In this document: positions 1 to 7,977 of the stretch, piece after piece | Numbering within the stretch: position 1 is the stretch's first letter | Layout: the number at the start of each line of letters is the position of its first letter | Assembly (NCBI GenBank): GCA_050184225.1 | Contig: JBFXAN010000013.1 | Coordinates: 1-64,000, forward strand | Origin: JBFXAN01 sp050184225 | GTDB taxonomy: Bacteria > Chloroflexota > Dehalococcoidia > CAUJGQ01 | Length of the DNA stretch: 64,000 bases | Reading direction: 5' to 3' | Position numbers and translations under genes: made by a program | Notes under the pieces: generated by a model | Databases searched by the model: none | Seen by the model: only the letters and a program-made list of their open reading frames with translations | Told to the model about the DNA's origin: nothing

Positions 1-44
1 CAACCTGGCGGCGGGCTGGTTCATGTTGGCACCCCAGATCCGGC

Positions 45-96
45 GAGGCACCCCTCTCCGCGCGTCAGCGGGGGGAGGGGCCGGGGGAGGGGTCCA
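45..96. repeat. Partial copy of the C-rich inverted-repeat element
   Basis: GGCACCCCTCTCC is followed by its near-inverse, GGGGGGAGGGGCC, and by GGGGGAGGGG. This resembles one arm of the fuller elements at 1995-2156 and 40061-40233. Positions 1-44 hold no feature I can support; they may be the end of a gene that lies outside the window. Confidence 0.45.
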
Positions 97-101
97 TCCC
101 G

Positions 102-107
102 TATACT
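102..107 (+). promoter_or_regulatory. -10 box (TATACT), probably leaderless transcript
   Basis: TATACT lies 7 nt before the ATG at 115. Transcription would therefore begin at or next to the start codon. No convincing -35 box and no Shine-Dalgarno are visible, which fits a leaderless mRNA. The same geometry recurs at 19396, 20295 and 50080. Confidence 0.5.
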
Positions 108-114
108 CTCCTCG

Positions 115-864
115 ATGGGTACTGCCGACCTACACATCCATACCGCGCTCGGCGATGGCATGGCCGAACTGCCGGATCTGCTCGCGTATGTCGAGGAGCA
201 GACTGACCTCGATGCGATCGCGATTACCGAGCACGACCAGATCGACGCGGCGCTAAAGCTGCGCGAGTTGCACGCACGCGGGCGCTATCGGTTCGATGTT
301 GTGGTCGGCGCGGAGGTGACGACGCTGGAAGGGCATCTGCTTGCCCTGTTCGTCGAGGAACCGATCCCGAGCCTTCGGCCGCTGGCCAGGACGATCGACC
401 TGATTCATCGACAGGGCGGGCTCTGCGTCATACCGCATCCGCTCAGTCCGCTGACGCGCAGCATTGGCCGCAACGGCATCGAGCGGATCGTGCGGCGGCG
501 GGCGGATGGGCTCTGGTTTGATGGTATCGAGCTTGCCAATTCCAGTCCTGCCGGCCGGATCAGGACGACGCGGGCACGGGCGCTGAACGCGGCCCGCTTT
601 CACCTGCCGGAGATCGGCGGGAGCGACGCCCACTTCCTGCCGGCGGTCGGTTGTGCCCGCACCCTCTTCGAGGGAGCAACCGCTCAGGAATTGTACGCCG
701 CGATCACAGCCGGCGCCACGGGCAGTCATCTGGGCGTCGCGCCGCGACTGCGCGAGATCGGCCCCCGCGTGCTGATCCGGCAATCCTGGCGGGCGCTGTG
801 GGCGACGCCCAAGCGCGTGGTCGGCGTGCCGCTGCGTCGTGCCGCGATCGGAGTGTGGCGGTGA
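115..864 (+). CDS. PHP-domain phosphoesterase
   Basis: The 249-residue protein opens with ADLHIHTALGDG, the first metal-binding motif of the PHP fold (HxH), followed by ITEHDQID, GAEVTT, CVIPHPL and GGSDAHF. All are positions where PHP proteins place His/Asp/Glu metal ligands. Such proteins hydrolyse phosphoesters with a two- or three-metal centre; the substrate cannot be told from sequence. It is a stand-alone PHP protein, not a polymerase domain. The stop overlaps the next start by 4 nt (GTGA), so it is translationally coupled to the glycosyltransferase. The start was chosen because a TATACT box lies 7 nt upstream and no earlier start precedes the DLHIH motif closely. Confidence 0.85.
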   Translation: MGTADLHIHTALGDGMAELPDLLAYVEEQTDLDAIAITEHDQIDAALKLRELHARGRYRFDVVVGAEVTTLEGHLLALFVEEPIPSLRPLARTIDLIHRQGGLCVIPHPLSPLTRSIGRNGIERIVRRRADGLWFDGIELANSSPAGRIRTTRARALNAARFHLPEIGGSDAHFLPAVGCARTLFEGATAQELYAAITAGATGSHLGVAPRLREIGPRVLIRQSWRALWATPKRVVGVPLRRAAIGVWR

Positions 865-2060
865 AGATCGCGCTCGTCTCCCCGTATGACCTGGCGGTGG
901 TGGGAGGCGTCAACGTCCACATCACCTACCTGGCCGAACACTTCCGCAACCTCGGTCATACGGTGCGGATCATCGGTCCTGCCTCCGGCGCTCCGGTGAT
1001 GGGCACCGAACCGGACGTGATTGCGATCGGGCGGCCGCGGCCCTTTCCCGCCAGCGGTTCGATCGTGCGGATCACGGTCAATCCCCGGGTCAGTGGTCAG
1101 GTACGTGCGGTACTCGAAGAGGAGCAATTCGATGTGGTACACGTCCACGAGCCGCTGATGCCGCTGCTGCCGCTCTGGTTTCTGCGATTCTCGGACGCGG
1201 TGAACGTCGGCACCTTTCACGCGGCGAAGGAAGGCGGCAACCGGCTGTATCAGTACAGCGCCCGGCTGCTGAAGCGGTGGTTCCGCCGGCTGGACGGCAA
1301 GGTCGCCGTCTCCCCCGCCGCCGAGCGGTTGGTCAGCCGGTACTTTGCCGGCTACTACAACATCATCCCCAACGGCGTCACGCTCAGCCGCTTCACCGAT
1401 CAAGCGCCGCTGCCGCAGTTCCAGGACGGCAGGCGCAACGTGCTCTTTGTCGGACGGATGGAAAAGCGCAAGGGACTGAAGTATCTGCTGCGCGCCTTCA
1501 TCGCCGTCAAGAGCGAGATGCCGGACGCCCGCCTGATCGTCGTCGGCGGTGGCAAGGCGCTGCCGCGCTTCGAGCGGCTGATGAAGAAGGCGGCGATCCC
1601 CGATGTGATCTTCGCCGGGTACGTGCCGGACAGTCAGTTGCCTCACTACTACGCCAGCGCCGATGTCTTCTGCGCGCCGAACACCGCCAACGAGAGCCAG
1701 GGGTACGTCCTGCTCGAGGCGATGGCGGCGGGCAAGCCGGTCGTCGCCTCCAACATCGAGGGATTCGCCGGCGTGGTCACGCACGGCGTGGAGGGCTTCC
1801 TCGTCCTGCCGAAAGACGCCGACGCGCTCGCGCTCGCGCTGGTGCACATGCTCGCCGACAGCGATGCGCGGACGGAGATGGGTCGGCGCGCCCGCGCCCG
1901 CGCCGAAGAGTTCGGCTGGGACCGCATCGCCCAGCGGGTGCTGTCCTATTACGAGCGGTTGCTGTACGAGCGACGGCTGACAGGGGGAAAGGCGCTACCT
2001 AACCCCCCGGCCCCCTTCCCTGCGAGGGAAGGGGAGTCCTCTCCGGCGATGGTTGAATGA
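861..2060 (+). CDS. GT4 glycosyltransferase, PimA-like
   Basis: The start is the GTG at 861 inside the GTGA overlap with the PHP gene; the frame is open further upstream but that part only shadows the PHP gene. The N-terminus KIALVSPYDLAVVGGVNVH closely resembles PimA-type phosphatidylinositol mannosyltransferases. The GT4 nucleotide-sugar motif E-x7-E is present near residue 278 (NESQGYVLLEAMAAGKPVV). The protein likely transfers a hexose from a nucleotide sugar to a lipid acceptor at the cytoplasmic membrane face; mannose and inositol are inference. About 20 C-terminal residues (ALPNPPAPFPAREG...) are encoded by a dispersed repeat (1995-2156), which also supplies the stop codon, so the native C-terminus was probably shorter or different. 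Confidence 0.85.
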   Translation: MKIALVSPYDLAVVGGVNVHITYLAEHFRNLGHTVRIIGPASGAPVMGTEPDVIAIGRPRPFPASGSIVRITVNPRVSGQVRAVLEEEQFDVVHVHEPLMPLLPLWFLRFSDAVNVGTFHAAKEGGNRLYQYSARLLKRWFRRLDGKVAVSPAAERLVSRYFAGYYNIIPNGVTLSRFTDQAPLPQFQDGRRNVLFVGRMEKRKGLKYLLRAFIAVKSEMPDARLIVVGGGKALPRFERLMKKAAIPDVIFAGYVPDSQLPHYYASADVFCAPNTANESQGYVLLEAMAAGKPVVASNIEGFAGVVTHGVEGFLVLPKDADALALALVHMLADSDARTEMGRRARARAEEFGWDRIAQRVLSYYERLLYERRLTGGKALPNPPAPFPAREGESSPAMVE

Positions 2061-2156
2061 GGATAACCTTGTCACTCCCATACGAGATACTGGCAGACCA
2101 CGGTTGCGTGAGGCACCCCCTTCCCTGCGAGGGAAGGGGGCCGGGGGGTTAGGTAG
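1995..2156. repeat. MITE-like inverted-repeat element, copy 1
   Basis: The ends CTACCTAACCCCCCGG and CCGGGGGGTTAGGTAG are exact inverted repeats. Each arm also holds a small palindrome around TTCCCTGCGAGGGAA. The 70-bp centre, read on the minus strand, begins CCTCACGCAACCGTGGT and matches the centre of the element at 40061-40233 (CCTCACTCAACCGTAGT). The element ends one base before the ATG at 2157 and contains the stop codon of the upstream glycosyltransferase. Confidence 0.75.
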
Positions 2157-2762
2157 ATGCCGCGCACGATCCTGCCGCACGCCGTGCCGACGCACATCGC
2201 CGAGCCAATTGCGCGGGCGGTGGCGCGGACGGGCATCACGCCGAACGGCATAACGGCGATCGGGTTCGTTGGCAACCTGATCGCGGCGTGGCTGGCGGCG
2301 GATGGACGCTGGCTGGCGGCGGGCCTCGTCATGCTCGTGGGGAGCGGACTTGACCTGCTCGACGGCGCCCTCGCCCGTGCGACAGGACGAGCGACCAGGT
2401 TCGGCGCGATCTTTGACGCGGTGCTGGACCGCTACTCCGAGGCAGCGGTGCTCTTTGGATTGCTCGTCTATTTCGAATCGCGCGAATCCTACGTTCAGGT
2501 CGGCCTGACCTATGTGGCGCTGGCCGGGTCGGTGCTGGTGAGTTTGGTGCGTGCCCGCGCGGAGATCGACGGGATGCGTCTGCGCGAAGGGCTCTTTACC
2601 CGTGCCGAGCGCGTGGTTTTGACCGCCGTCGCCTTGATCATCGGCCAGTGGGCGCCGGTAGCGGTCACGGTCGCCCTCTGGATCCTCGCCGTGCTCGCCT
2701 CGCTGACCGCGATCCAGCGCGTGTATTACACCTGGAAGCTGGGGCAGCAATCGAGCGTCTGA
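2157..2762 (+). CDS. CDP-alcohol phosphatidyltransferase family protein
   Basis: This 201-residue polytopic membrane protein carries the complete family signature D-x2-DG-x2-AR-x8-G-x3-D-x3-D, starting at about residue 65 (DLLDGALAR, then GAIFDAVLD). These enzymes swap CMP of a CDP-diacylglycerol-type donor for an alcohol such as inositol phosphate or glycerol phosphate. Next to a PimA-like glycosyltransferase and a PHP phosphoesterase, a phosphatidylinositol-phosphate-synthase-like role is plausible, since actinobacteria pair such genes, but the acceptor is unproven. The ATG directly abuts the repeat element, and the only purine-rich stretch before it is the element's own terminus (TTAGGTAG). 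Confidence 0.8.
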   Translation: MPRTILPHAVPTHIAEPIARAVARTGITPNGITAIGFVGNLIAAWLAADGRWLAAGLVMLVGSGLDLLDGALARATGRATRFGAIFDAVLDRYSEAAVLFGLLVYFESRESYVQVGLTYVALAGSVLVSLVRARAEIDGMRLREGLFTRAERVVLTAVALIIGQWAPVAVTVALWILAVLASLTAIQRVYYTWKLGQQSSV

Positions 2763-2890
2763 TCGATTGGATCGTCGCCACACCTGCCACGTCGGAACGA
2801 ACAATTCAATTCGCACTCTGTATCCGGACGGACTATTGTGTCCACGTGATATCATCTGACATCGGCCGGTAATTCTTCGACAAGCAGGAC

Positions 2891-3511
2891 ATGATGCTGC
2901 CTCTCTTCTTTACCGCGATCGCGGCGGCCCTGGCGGTATTCTCACTGACGACGAGCGCCGTCGCGACGCAATCGATTCCTCTATCGACCACGCTGATCAC
3001 GCCGGAGGACCTGCCGGGCGAATGGGCTGAAGAACCGCCGAGCGAGGATGACGATGACACGTCGGCGCTGTGCGGGATCGAGTCATCGCTCCAATTGGGG
3101 AGCGCAACGGAAGCCGGCGAGGTCGCGTACAGCCAGGGCCGGCTCGGGCCGGTGCTGCACCACGTGGTCAGCCGCACGTCCGCGGCAGGCGCCGTCATGG
3201 AGGGCGTTCGCGCGCTGCCGGTTCCCTGCGAATGGACGGCAACCGACGACGAGGGCGTGGCGACCACCTGGACGATGGATGTGCTACCCTTCCCATCCTT
3301 CGGCGACGAGACGCTGGCGTTCCGGCTCCGCACAACGCTGGACGACATCGCCTATCTGGAAACTGATTTGGTCTTTGTCCGTTACGGGGATGTCGTGAGT
3401 GTGCTGTCAATCGCGTCGGTCGGCGTGCTGTCACCGCCGGAGTCACAGACGGCGTTGTTGGAATCGCTGGCGACGCTGGCAGACGAGCGACTGGTCGCGG
3501 TCACGCGGTAG
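2891..3511 (+). CDS. Secreted protein of unknown function
   Basis: The 206-residue product begins with a signal peptide: a hydrophobic stretch LPLFFTAIAAALAVFSL ending in a small-residue cleavage region near ATQS. The mature part is acidic (EEPPSEDDDDTS) and has three cysteines, including one at SALCGIE and one at VPCEW, which could form a disulfide outside the cell. I do not recognise a family. The ATG at 2891 follows AAGCAGGAC. The 128 bp upstream (2763-2890) shows no feature. The N-terminal secretory style resembles that of the S41-like protein at 22909, but no clear homology was established. Confidence 0.65.
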   Translation: MMLPLFFTAIAAALAVFSLTTSAVATQSIPLSTTLITPEDLPGEWAEEPPSEDDDDTSALCGIESSLQLGSATEAGEVAYSQGRLGPVLHHVVSRTSAAGAVMEGVRALPVPCEWTATDDEGVATTWTMDVLPFPSFGDETLAFRLRTTLDDIAYLETDLVFVRYGDVVSVLSIASVGVLSPPESQTALLESLATLADERLVAVTR

Positions 3512-3646
3512 AGCGGCCGGCCGACGAGGTTGCCGCCGGCGATGTGCTGTGCGGAGCCGAACCGTCCGCGGGATTCGTGCAGGACGGCGGACAGCGTTTA
3601 GGATAGAGGGTGCGTTACGCGCAATTGAGTGATCAGGGGCCGTTCC

Positions 3647-4432
3647 ATGATCCCGCTGCGGGAGCAAGAGTTCATCCGCGACATGTTTCAGGAGTCGCTC
3701 ACCGGGCCGGTGAAGCTGGAGTTCTTCACCCAACGTCGTGCTCCGGTGTTCATTCCCGGGCGCGAAGACTGTCAGTTCTGCGATGAGGTTCAGCAGATCC
3801 TCGAAGAACTGACACATCTCTCCGACAAGATCAGCCTGCGGGTTCACGATCTCGCGAAAGCGGGCGACGAGGTGAAGCGCTACGGCATCGAGCGCGTGCC
3901 GGCGACGGTCGTCCGTGGTGTACTGAACCGACCGCTGGTCTTCTATGGCATGCCGGGCGGCTCACTCTTTCCCGTGTTGATCGAGGCGTGCGTGGCCGTG
4001 TCGGTCGGCGTCTCCGGCACGGCGCCCGCATTGAAGCGGCGGTTGAAGCGGATCAAGCGCGACCTCTCTGTCCGTATCTTCACGACGATGGAAGACCCTG
4101 ATGGGGCGGACATGGCGCGACAGGTAGCAGGCATTGCCCTGGAAAGCGGCCGCGTGCATCTCGCCGTGATCGAGTCCGGCGAGTTCCCCGCGCTGGTCGA
4201 GCAGACCGGGGTGCAGTCGGTGCCGCTGACCGTGATTGACGGGCGGGTACGGCTCGACGGATACCTCTCGACCGAGGAGACGCTGGACCAGATCGTGCGT
4301 GCCGCCGAGACGACGGCCGCGGCCGCATCACCCCGCGTGACGGGCAGCGGCATGATCCTCGATGCGCCCCAGCCGGGCGAGATCCAGCGCGGCGAAACTC
4401 GGCCAAGCGGCCTGATCATCCCGGGCCGTTAG
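3647..4432 (+). CDS. Protein disulfide oxidoreductase-like, tandem thioredoxin folds, second site lost
   Basis: The protein has 261 residues with two thioredoxin-like halves, as in the PDO/glutaredoxin-like proteins of thermophiles. The first half has an active CxxC (EDCQFCDEV, about residue 42) and the cis-proline region ERVPATVV. The second half keeps the fold (SVPLTVIDG) but has DPDGADMA where CPYC would be expected, so only one redox centre remains. The start at 3647 was preferred over the GTG at 3629 because AGGGG lies 7 nt upstream of it. Its 3' end overlaps the convergent peptidase gene by 17 bp. Confidence 0.75.
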   Translation: MIPLREQEFIRDMFQESLTGPVKLEFFTQRRAPVFIPGREDCQFCDEVQQILEELTHLSDKISLRVHDLAKAGDEVKRYGIERVPATVVRGVLNRPLVFYGMPGGSLFPVLIEACVAVSVGVSGTAPALKRRLKRIKRDLSVRIFTTMEDPDGADMARQVAGIALESGRVHLAVIESGEFPALVEQTGVQSVPLTVIDGRVRLDGYLSTEETLDQIVRAAETTAAAASPRVTGSGMILDAPQPGEIQRGETRPSGLIIPGR

Positions 4433-5744
4433 CCGGCCTTCGCATACGCCGCGCGAGCAGGAAGCCGCCGGTCAGACCGAGCGCCGTCGCGACGGCCACG
4501 AACGCCGCGGCCAGCCATTGGACCTGCGATCCGTTGCCTTCGGCCGCAGCCGTCGGTCGCGATGCCGTCTGACCGTCATCGTTTGCCGGCGCTGCAGGAT
4601 TGGAGGCGCTGCGATCGAGCGGTTCGAGGTCGAGGCTCATGCGCCAGGCATCTTCCAGCGAATCGAGCGGGCGGCCATAGGCGCGGGACGCCGCTTCGTT
4701 CGGCGTCATTCCCTCGCTCAGCGCCTGCAACATGGCCCGCATCGGTTCGGGGCCGAACTCGTCGAGCAGGAACCGGACCGCGCTCTCGGACGCGGCATAG
4801 GCGACGCCGGCGAGATGGCCCGACCGGGCGCTGAACGGCGCATCCAGGGCACGCAACGTCGGCAGCGTGTCGCTCGCGACGGCCTCGTCGACGAGCGATC
4901 GATTGCGATCCTCGGACTCGCCCTCGGCAACGACCGCCAGACCTTCATTCAGCCAGGTGGGCACGCGGCTGCCAAGCGTCGGATGGGCCGTCATCTGGTA
5001 GACCAGCTGGTGCGCGATCTCATGCGTCAGGGCGCGTCGCCCCCAGGGCAGATTGCTCGGTTCGATGCCGATCATGACGGTATCGAACTCCGGAATGGCG
5101 ATGCCGCCGATCCACCCGGGAGCGCCCGGCACCGCCTCGAACAGCTCGGGCTGCGAGCCATAGACGTGAATGGTGAGCGGGTTGTGCAGATCAACGCCCT
5201 GCAGCTGGGCGAGGCGAGCGGCGCTCTCCTTGGCCGCCGCCATGATCTCCCGGCCGAACGCGTCGCCTCCCTTGTACCAGCGGACGGTGATCGGTCCCTC
5301 GGTCAGCTCCTGCCATTGATAGCGGTCATCCTCCACGCGGATCGACTCCAGCGCCGTCTCCGTGACATGGCCGTCCGCGTCGGTAATCCGCCATCGGTAG
5401 GTGATCTCGGCGCCGGGCGGCAGTCCGTTACCCATGCGCGGCCAGGTCCAGGTCGCGCTGACCGCCGGCCCGGCCGTGAAGCTCGGCCGCACATTGCGCA
5501 CCGCCGAACCGTAACGCTGGCCGGGGGTGTTGACCTGAAGCGTGACACCGGTGATCGGCGTCGCGCTCTCCGCTTCCAACCGGAACGTCACGCTCCGGGG
5601 AAAGTCGACCTCGGCCTGCGAAGCGCGCACGACGACGGCGCCTTCGGCCGTGGCAACCAGTGGCAGCGCAACCAACAACGTCAGCATGCAGGCGACCGCG
5701 ATGACGATGCGGGGCGACGCTCCGGCGACTCGTATCGACCTCAT
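4416..5744 (-). CDS. Membrane-anchored gluzincin metallopeptidase (peptidase MA-like), paralogue 1
   Basis: The 442-residue protein has an N-terminal signal or anchor (IVIAVACMLTLLVALPLV), an immunoglobulin-like N-terminal half, and a zinc-peptidase core with HEIAH near residue 240 and WLNEG about 20 residues later supplying the third ligand. A C-terminal transmembrane segment (WLAAAFVAVATALGLTG) is followed by RRMRRP. It should act outside the cell while tethered to the membrane. The start at 5744 lies one base past the stop of the paralogous gene (TGAGATG), so the two are co-translated. The frame is open further upstream only because it shadows the neighbouring gene. Confidence 0.75.
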   Translation of the reverse strand: MRSIRVAGASPRIVIAVACMLTLLVALPLVATAEGAVVVRASQAEVDFPRSVTFRLEAESATPITGVTLQVNTPGQRYGSAVRNVRPSFTAGPAVSATWTWPRMGNGLPPGAEITYRWRITDADGHVTETALESIRVEDDRYQWQELTEGPITVRWYKGGDAFGREIMAAAKESAARLAQLQGVDLHNPLTIHVYGSQPELFEAVPGAPGWIGGIAIPEFDTVMIGIEPSNLPWGRRALTHEIAHQLVYQMTAHPTLGSRVPTWLNEGLAVVAEGESEDRNRSLVDEAVASDTLPTLRALDAPFSARSGHLAGVAYAASESAVRFLLDEFGPEPMRAMLQALSEGMTPNEAASRAYGRPLDSLEDAWRMSLDLEPLDRSASNPAAPANDDGQTASRPTAAAEGNGSQVQWLAAAFVAVATALGLTGGFLLARRMRRPANGPG

Positions 5745-5745
5745 C

Positions 5746-7032
5746 TCAGGCGCTCCGCGCGCGGCGGGCGAGCAGGACGCCGGCGGCGATCGCGACTCCC
5801 AGCAGCATGAACAGCAGGGCCGTGCCGACGACAGCGAGCAGGACCGTGTTGTCCGACGATGATTCAGCGGCTGCGGCAGCAGGCGCCGCCGCCGGTTGAT
5901 CCGCGACAGCCGCGACCGCCGGCAGGCCAACGCTCACGCGCCAATCCCGATAGACCTCGTCGACATTGGCGTGAAACGCCTCGGTGAACGCATCGTCGAG
6001 AACGCCCGTCCGGTTGTAGGCGTCGATCATCGCGGCGAACTGTTCCTGGCCGTAGGTGTCCACCAGGTATTTGACGACGCTGTAGCCCTCACCGTAGAAG
6101 AGGCCGACGTTGCGACTGCGCGTGCCGGCGGTGAGCGACTTCAGCGGAATGACCTTGTCGTCGCGAATCGCTTGATCCAACGCATCGACGTAGCCGACAT
6201 CGTTGGGGCTGACCTGGAGATAGACGGAGGTACCCTCGTTGAGCCAGGACGGGTAGAGACTCTGGTACGGGCCTTCGGAGACGGCCCGCGCCGTGACCAG
6301 GTGGGTCAGCTCGTGCCGCGCCGTGTCGAGCGCGCTCGGCGAGGAGAGTCGATCGACCACCATGATGAAAATATCCGGCTCGTGCGCCTGACCGAGGATG
6401 CCGGGATTGGACGTTACGCTCTCGTGGGCAACGGCGATCTGAAAGTCCCGCTGGCTGGCATAGGCCCAGATCTGAACGGGGAAGTTCAGTGTGGTCCCCA
6501 TCAGGGCGGACGCCTTGTCGATCGTCTCCCTGGCGACCAGTGCCATCACCTCGGCGTCGCGCTGATCGCCGATGTAGTAGTTCACGGTGATGTTGCCGTC
6601 GGTCACCGCCTGCCAGGGGAAGCGTGTATCGGCAAAGCTGGTCTCTTTGGCGGGGACGATCAGCTCATTGCCGTCCGCATCGCGGATCTCCCAGGAGTAA
6701 CGAATCTGCTTGCCCGGCGGCAGATAGAGGCCGGACGTACCGGAGCGAAGCTGATAGGTAGCGCGGATGCGTGTGCCCGGGTCGAAGGTGGCGGATGCGG
6801 TTGAGGAGCGGTTTTCGGGCAGGAACGTGTACCGCAGCCGCACTTCCGTGATTCGGGCGCTGCTCTCGGCCTCGAGCGAGAACGTGATGCCTTCCGGAAA
6901 CTGATTCTCTTCGACCGGCTCGCCCACCAACCGGATCGAGCTTTGCGCCGTCGCCGGCCCGAAGGTCATGGCCACGAGTACGGCCGCGATCAGCGCGACG
7001 GCAATGGACTTCCGGCCAGGGAATGAGCGCAT
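5746..7032 (-). CDS. Membrane-anchored gluzincin metallopeptidase (peptidase MA-like), paralogue 2
   Basis: The protein has 428 residues and the same architecture as its downstream neighbour: signal peptide (SIAVALIAAVLVAMTFGPA), a beta-rich half beginning IRLVGEPVEENQFPEG, catalytic HELTH near residue 238, WLNEG about 24 residues on, an alanine-rich linker, and a C-terminal membrane anchor (VLLAVVGTALLFMLLGVAI) with RRARS. The tandem arrangement indicates duplication. The start at 7032 (MRSFPGRK) puts the signal peptide at the terminus; an earlier in-frame start at 7080 is possible but would add 16 polar residues. Positions 7033-7204 upstream show nothing else. Confidence 0.75.
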   Translation of the reverse strand: MRSFPGRKSIAVALIAAVLVAMTFGPATAQSSIRLVGEPVEENQFPEGITFSLEAESSARITEVRLRYTFLPENRSSTASATFDPGTRIRATYQLRSGTSGLYLPPGKQIRYSWEIRDADGNELIVPAKETSFADTRFPWQAVTDGNITVNYYIGDQRDAEVMALVARETIDKASALMGTTLNFPVQIWAYASQRDFQIAVAHESVTSNPGILGQAHEPDIFIMVVDRLSSPSALDTARHELTHLVTARAVSEGPYQSLYPSWLNEGTSVYLQVSPNDVGYVDALDQAIRDDKVIPLKSLTAGTRSRNVGLFYGEGYSVVKYLVDTYGQEQFAAMIDAYNRTGVLDDAFTEAFHANVDEVYRDWRVSVGLPAVAAVADQPAAAPAAAAAESSSDNTVLLAVVGTALLFMLLGVAIAAGVLLARRARSA

Positions 7033-7204
7033 GGTCACCGTCTGCGTGCCTGCTCGTACCGCGCGAGGGCTCTCGATCAAAGAACGAGGACGGCCTCACT
7101 TCGGGTTTTCTCGCGGCCGGGCGCATCGACGCCGCATGTCTCACCGTGACCGCTCTCTTCGATGATACACGGCAAACCGGCGAGGGATCAGACCGTTCGA
7201 CGCG

Positions 7205-7570
7205 CTACGCCGCCGCCCGCAAAACCGCACGGGAGATGGCAGCGAGCAGATCGTTGGGGTCGAACGGCTTCACCAGCGCGGCCGCCGCGCCATGCTCCAC
7301 GGCGAGCGTGCGGACCGATGGGTCCGCCGACATGAACAGCACGGGCACCGTCGCGCCGGCTTCATGGAGCTTGTGCCGCAGCTCACATCCGGTCATGCGC
7401 GGCATCTCGATGTCGGTGAGCAGCACGTCCGGCTGCAACCGCAGCGCCGCGTCCAGCGCATCCTGACCGTCGGCGGCGGTCGAAACAAGATATCCCTCGC
7501 TCTCCAGCAGCAGCCGGAGCGCTTCGCGCAGCCCGAGATAGTCTTCGGCGATCAGGATGTGCACGGTCAT
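7205..7570 (-). CDS. Single-domain response regulator (CheY-like receiver)
   Basis: This is a 121-residue stand-alone receiver domain. The acidic pocket (AED, residues 8-10), phospho-acceptor Asp53 (LLTDIEMP), Ser81 (FMSAD) and Lys101 (LVKPFD) are all in place, so it should accept phosphate from a histidine kinase. No output domain and no kinase gene is nearby, so the partner is unknown. GGAGG lies upstream of the ATG. It follows the small 4-Cys gene by 15 bp and probably shares its transcript. Confidence 0.9.
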   Translation of the reverse strand: MTVHILIAEDYLGLREALRLLLESEGYLVSTAADGQDALDAALRLQPDVLLTDIEMPRMTGCELRHKLHEAGATVPVLFMSADPSVRTLAVEHGAAAALVKPFDPNDLLAAISRAVLRAAA

Positions 7571-7585
7571 CGTCCGCCTCCGCCG

Positions 7586-7756
7586 CTACAAGCTCGACAG
7601 GGTTGCGGTCAGCTCACGGCGGAGTGTCTTCGACATCCGGCGCGCGCCGCCCGTCTCCCGGTCAAAGCAGGACAGGCACACGCACATCCCATCAGCGCGG
7701 TTGAGAACAACATCGTCCAGGACCGTATCGAAGTGGCAAATGGTGCAGGTAATCAT
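7586..7756 (-). CDS. Small four-cysteine (zinc-ribbon-like) protein
   Basis: The 56-residue product has two CxxC knuckles, CTIC near the N-terminus and CLSC about 23 residues later, the spacing of a treble-clef or zinc-ribbon knuckle, followed by a basic tail. The start at 7756 is set by GAGGAG about 8 nt upstream; a longer frame to 7801 lacks such a site. Its function is unknown. Its tight linkage to the receiver gene suggests a shared regulatory role. Positions 7757-7977 contain no gene I can support. Confidence 0.6.
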   Translation of the reverse strand: MITCTICHFDTVLDDVVLNRADGMCVCLSCFDRETGGARRMSKTLRRELTATLSSL

Positions 7757-7977
7757 CTCCGGCTCCTCTCTCGGGCAACGTTCCTGTCTACCATCAAGCA
7801 TGCGCCGGAATCACAATCACGACAGCGGTCCGTGGTCGCGCTCAGAGGACCACCAATAGGGAAGGCAACCACCGTCCCACGGACGCCGGAACCATGCCGG
7901 AGGAGGGGGATCGAACCCGTGCCTGCGGCCACCGCCAAAGGACCGAGGGACCGGCCCGCATCGCCGGTTGCCGCTGC

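Noticed and set aside
7895..7930. tRNA-like 3' end (T-loop and acceptor pattern) on the minus strand
   Set aside because: The T-stem has a C-C mismatch, and no matching 5' acceptor strand or anticodon arm exists within 80 nt upstream.
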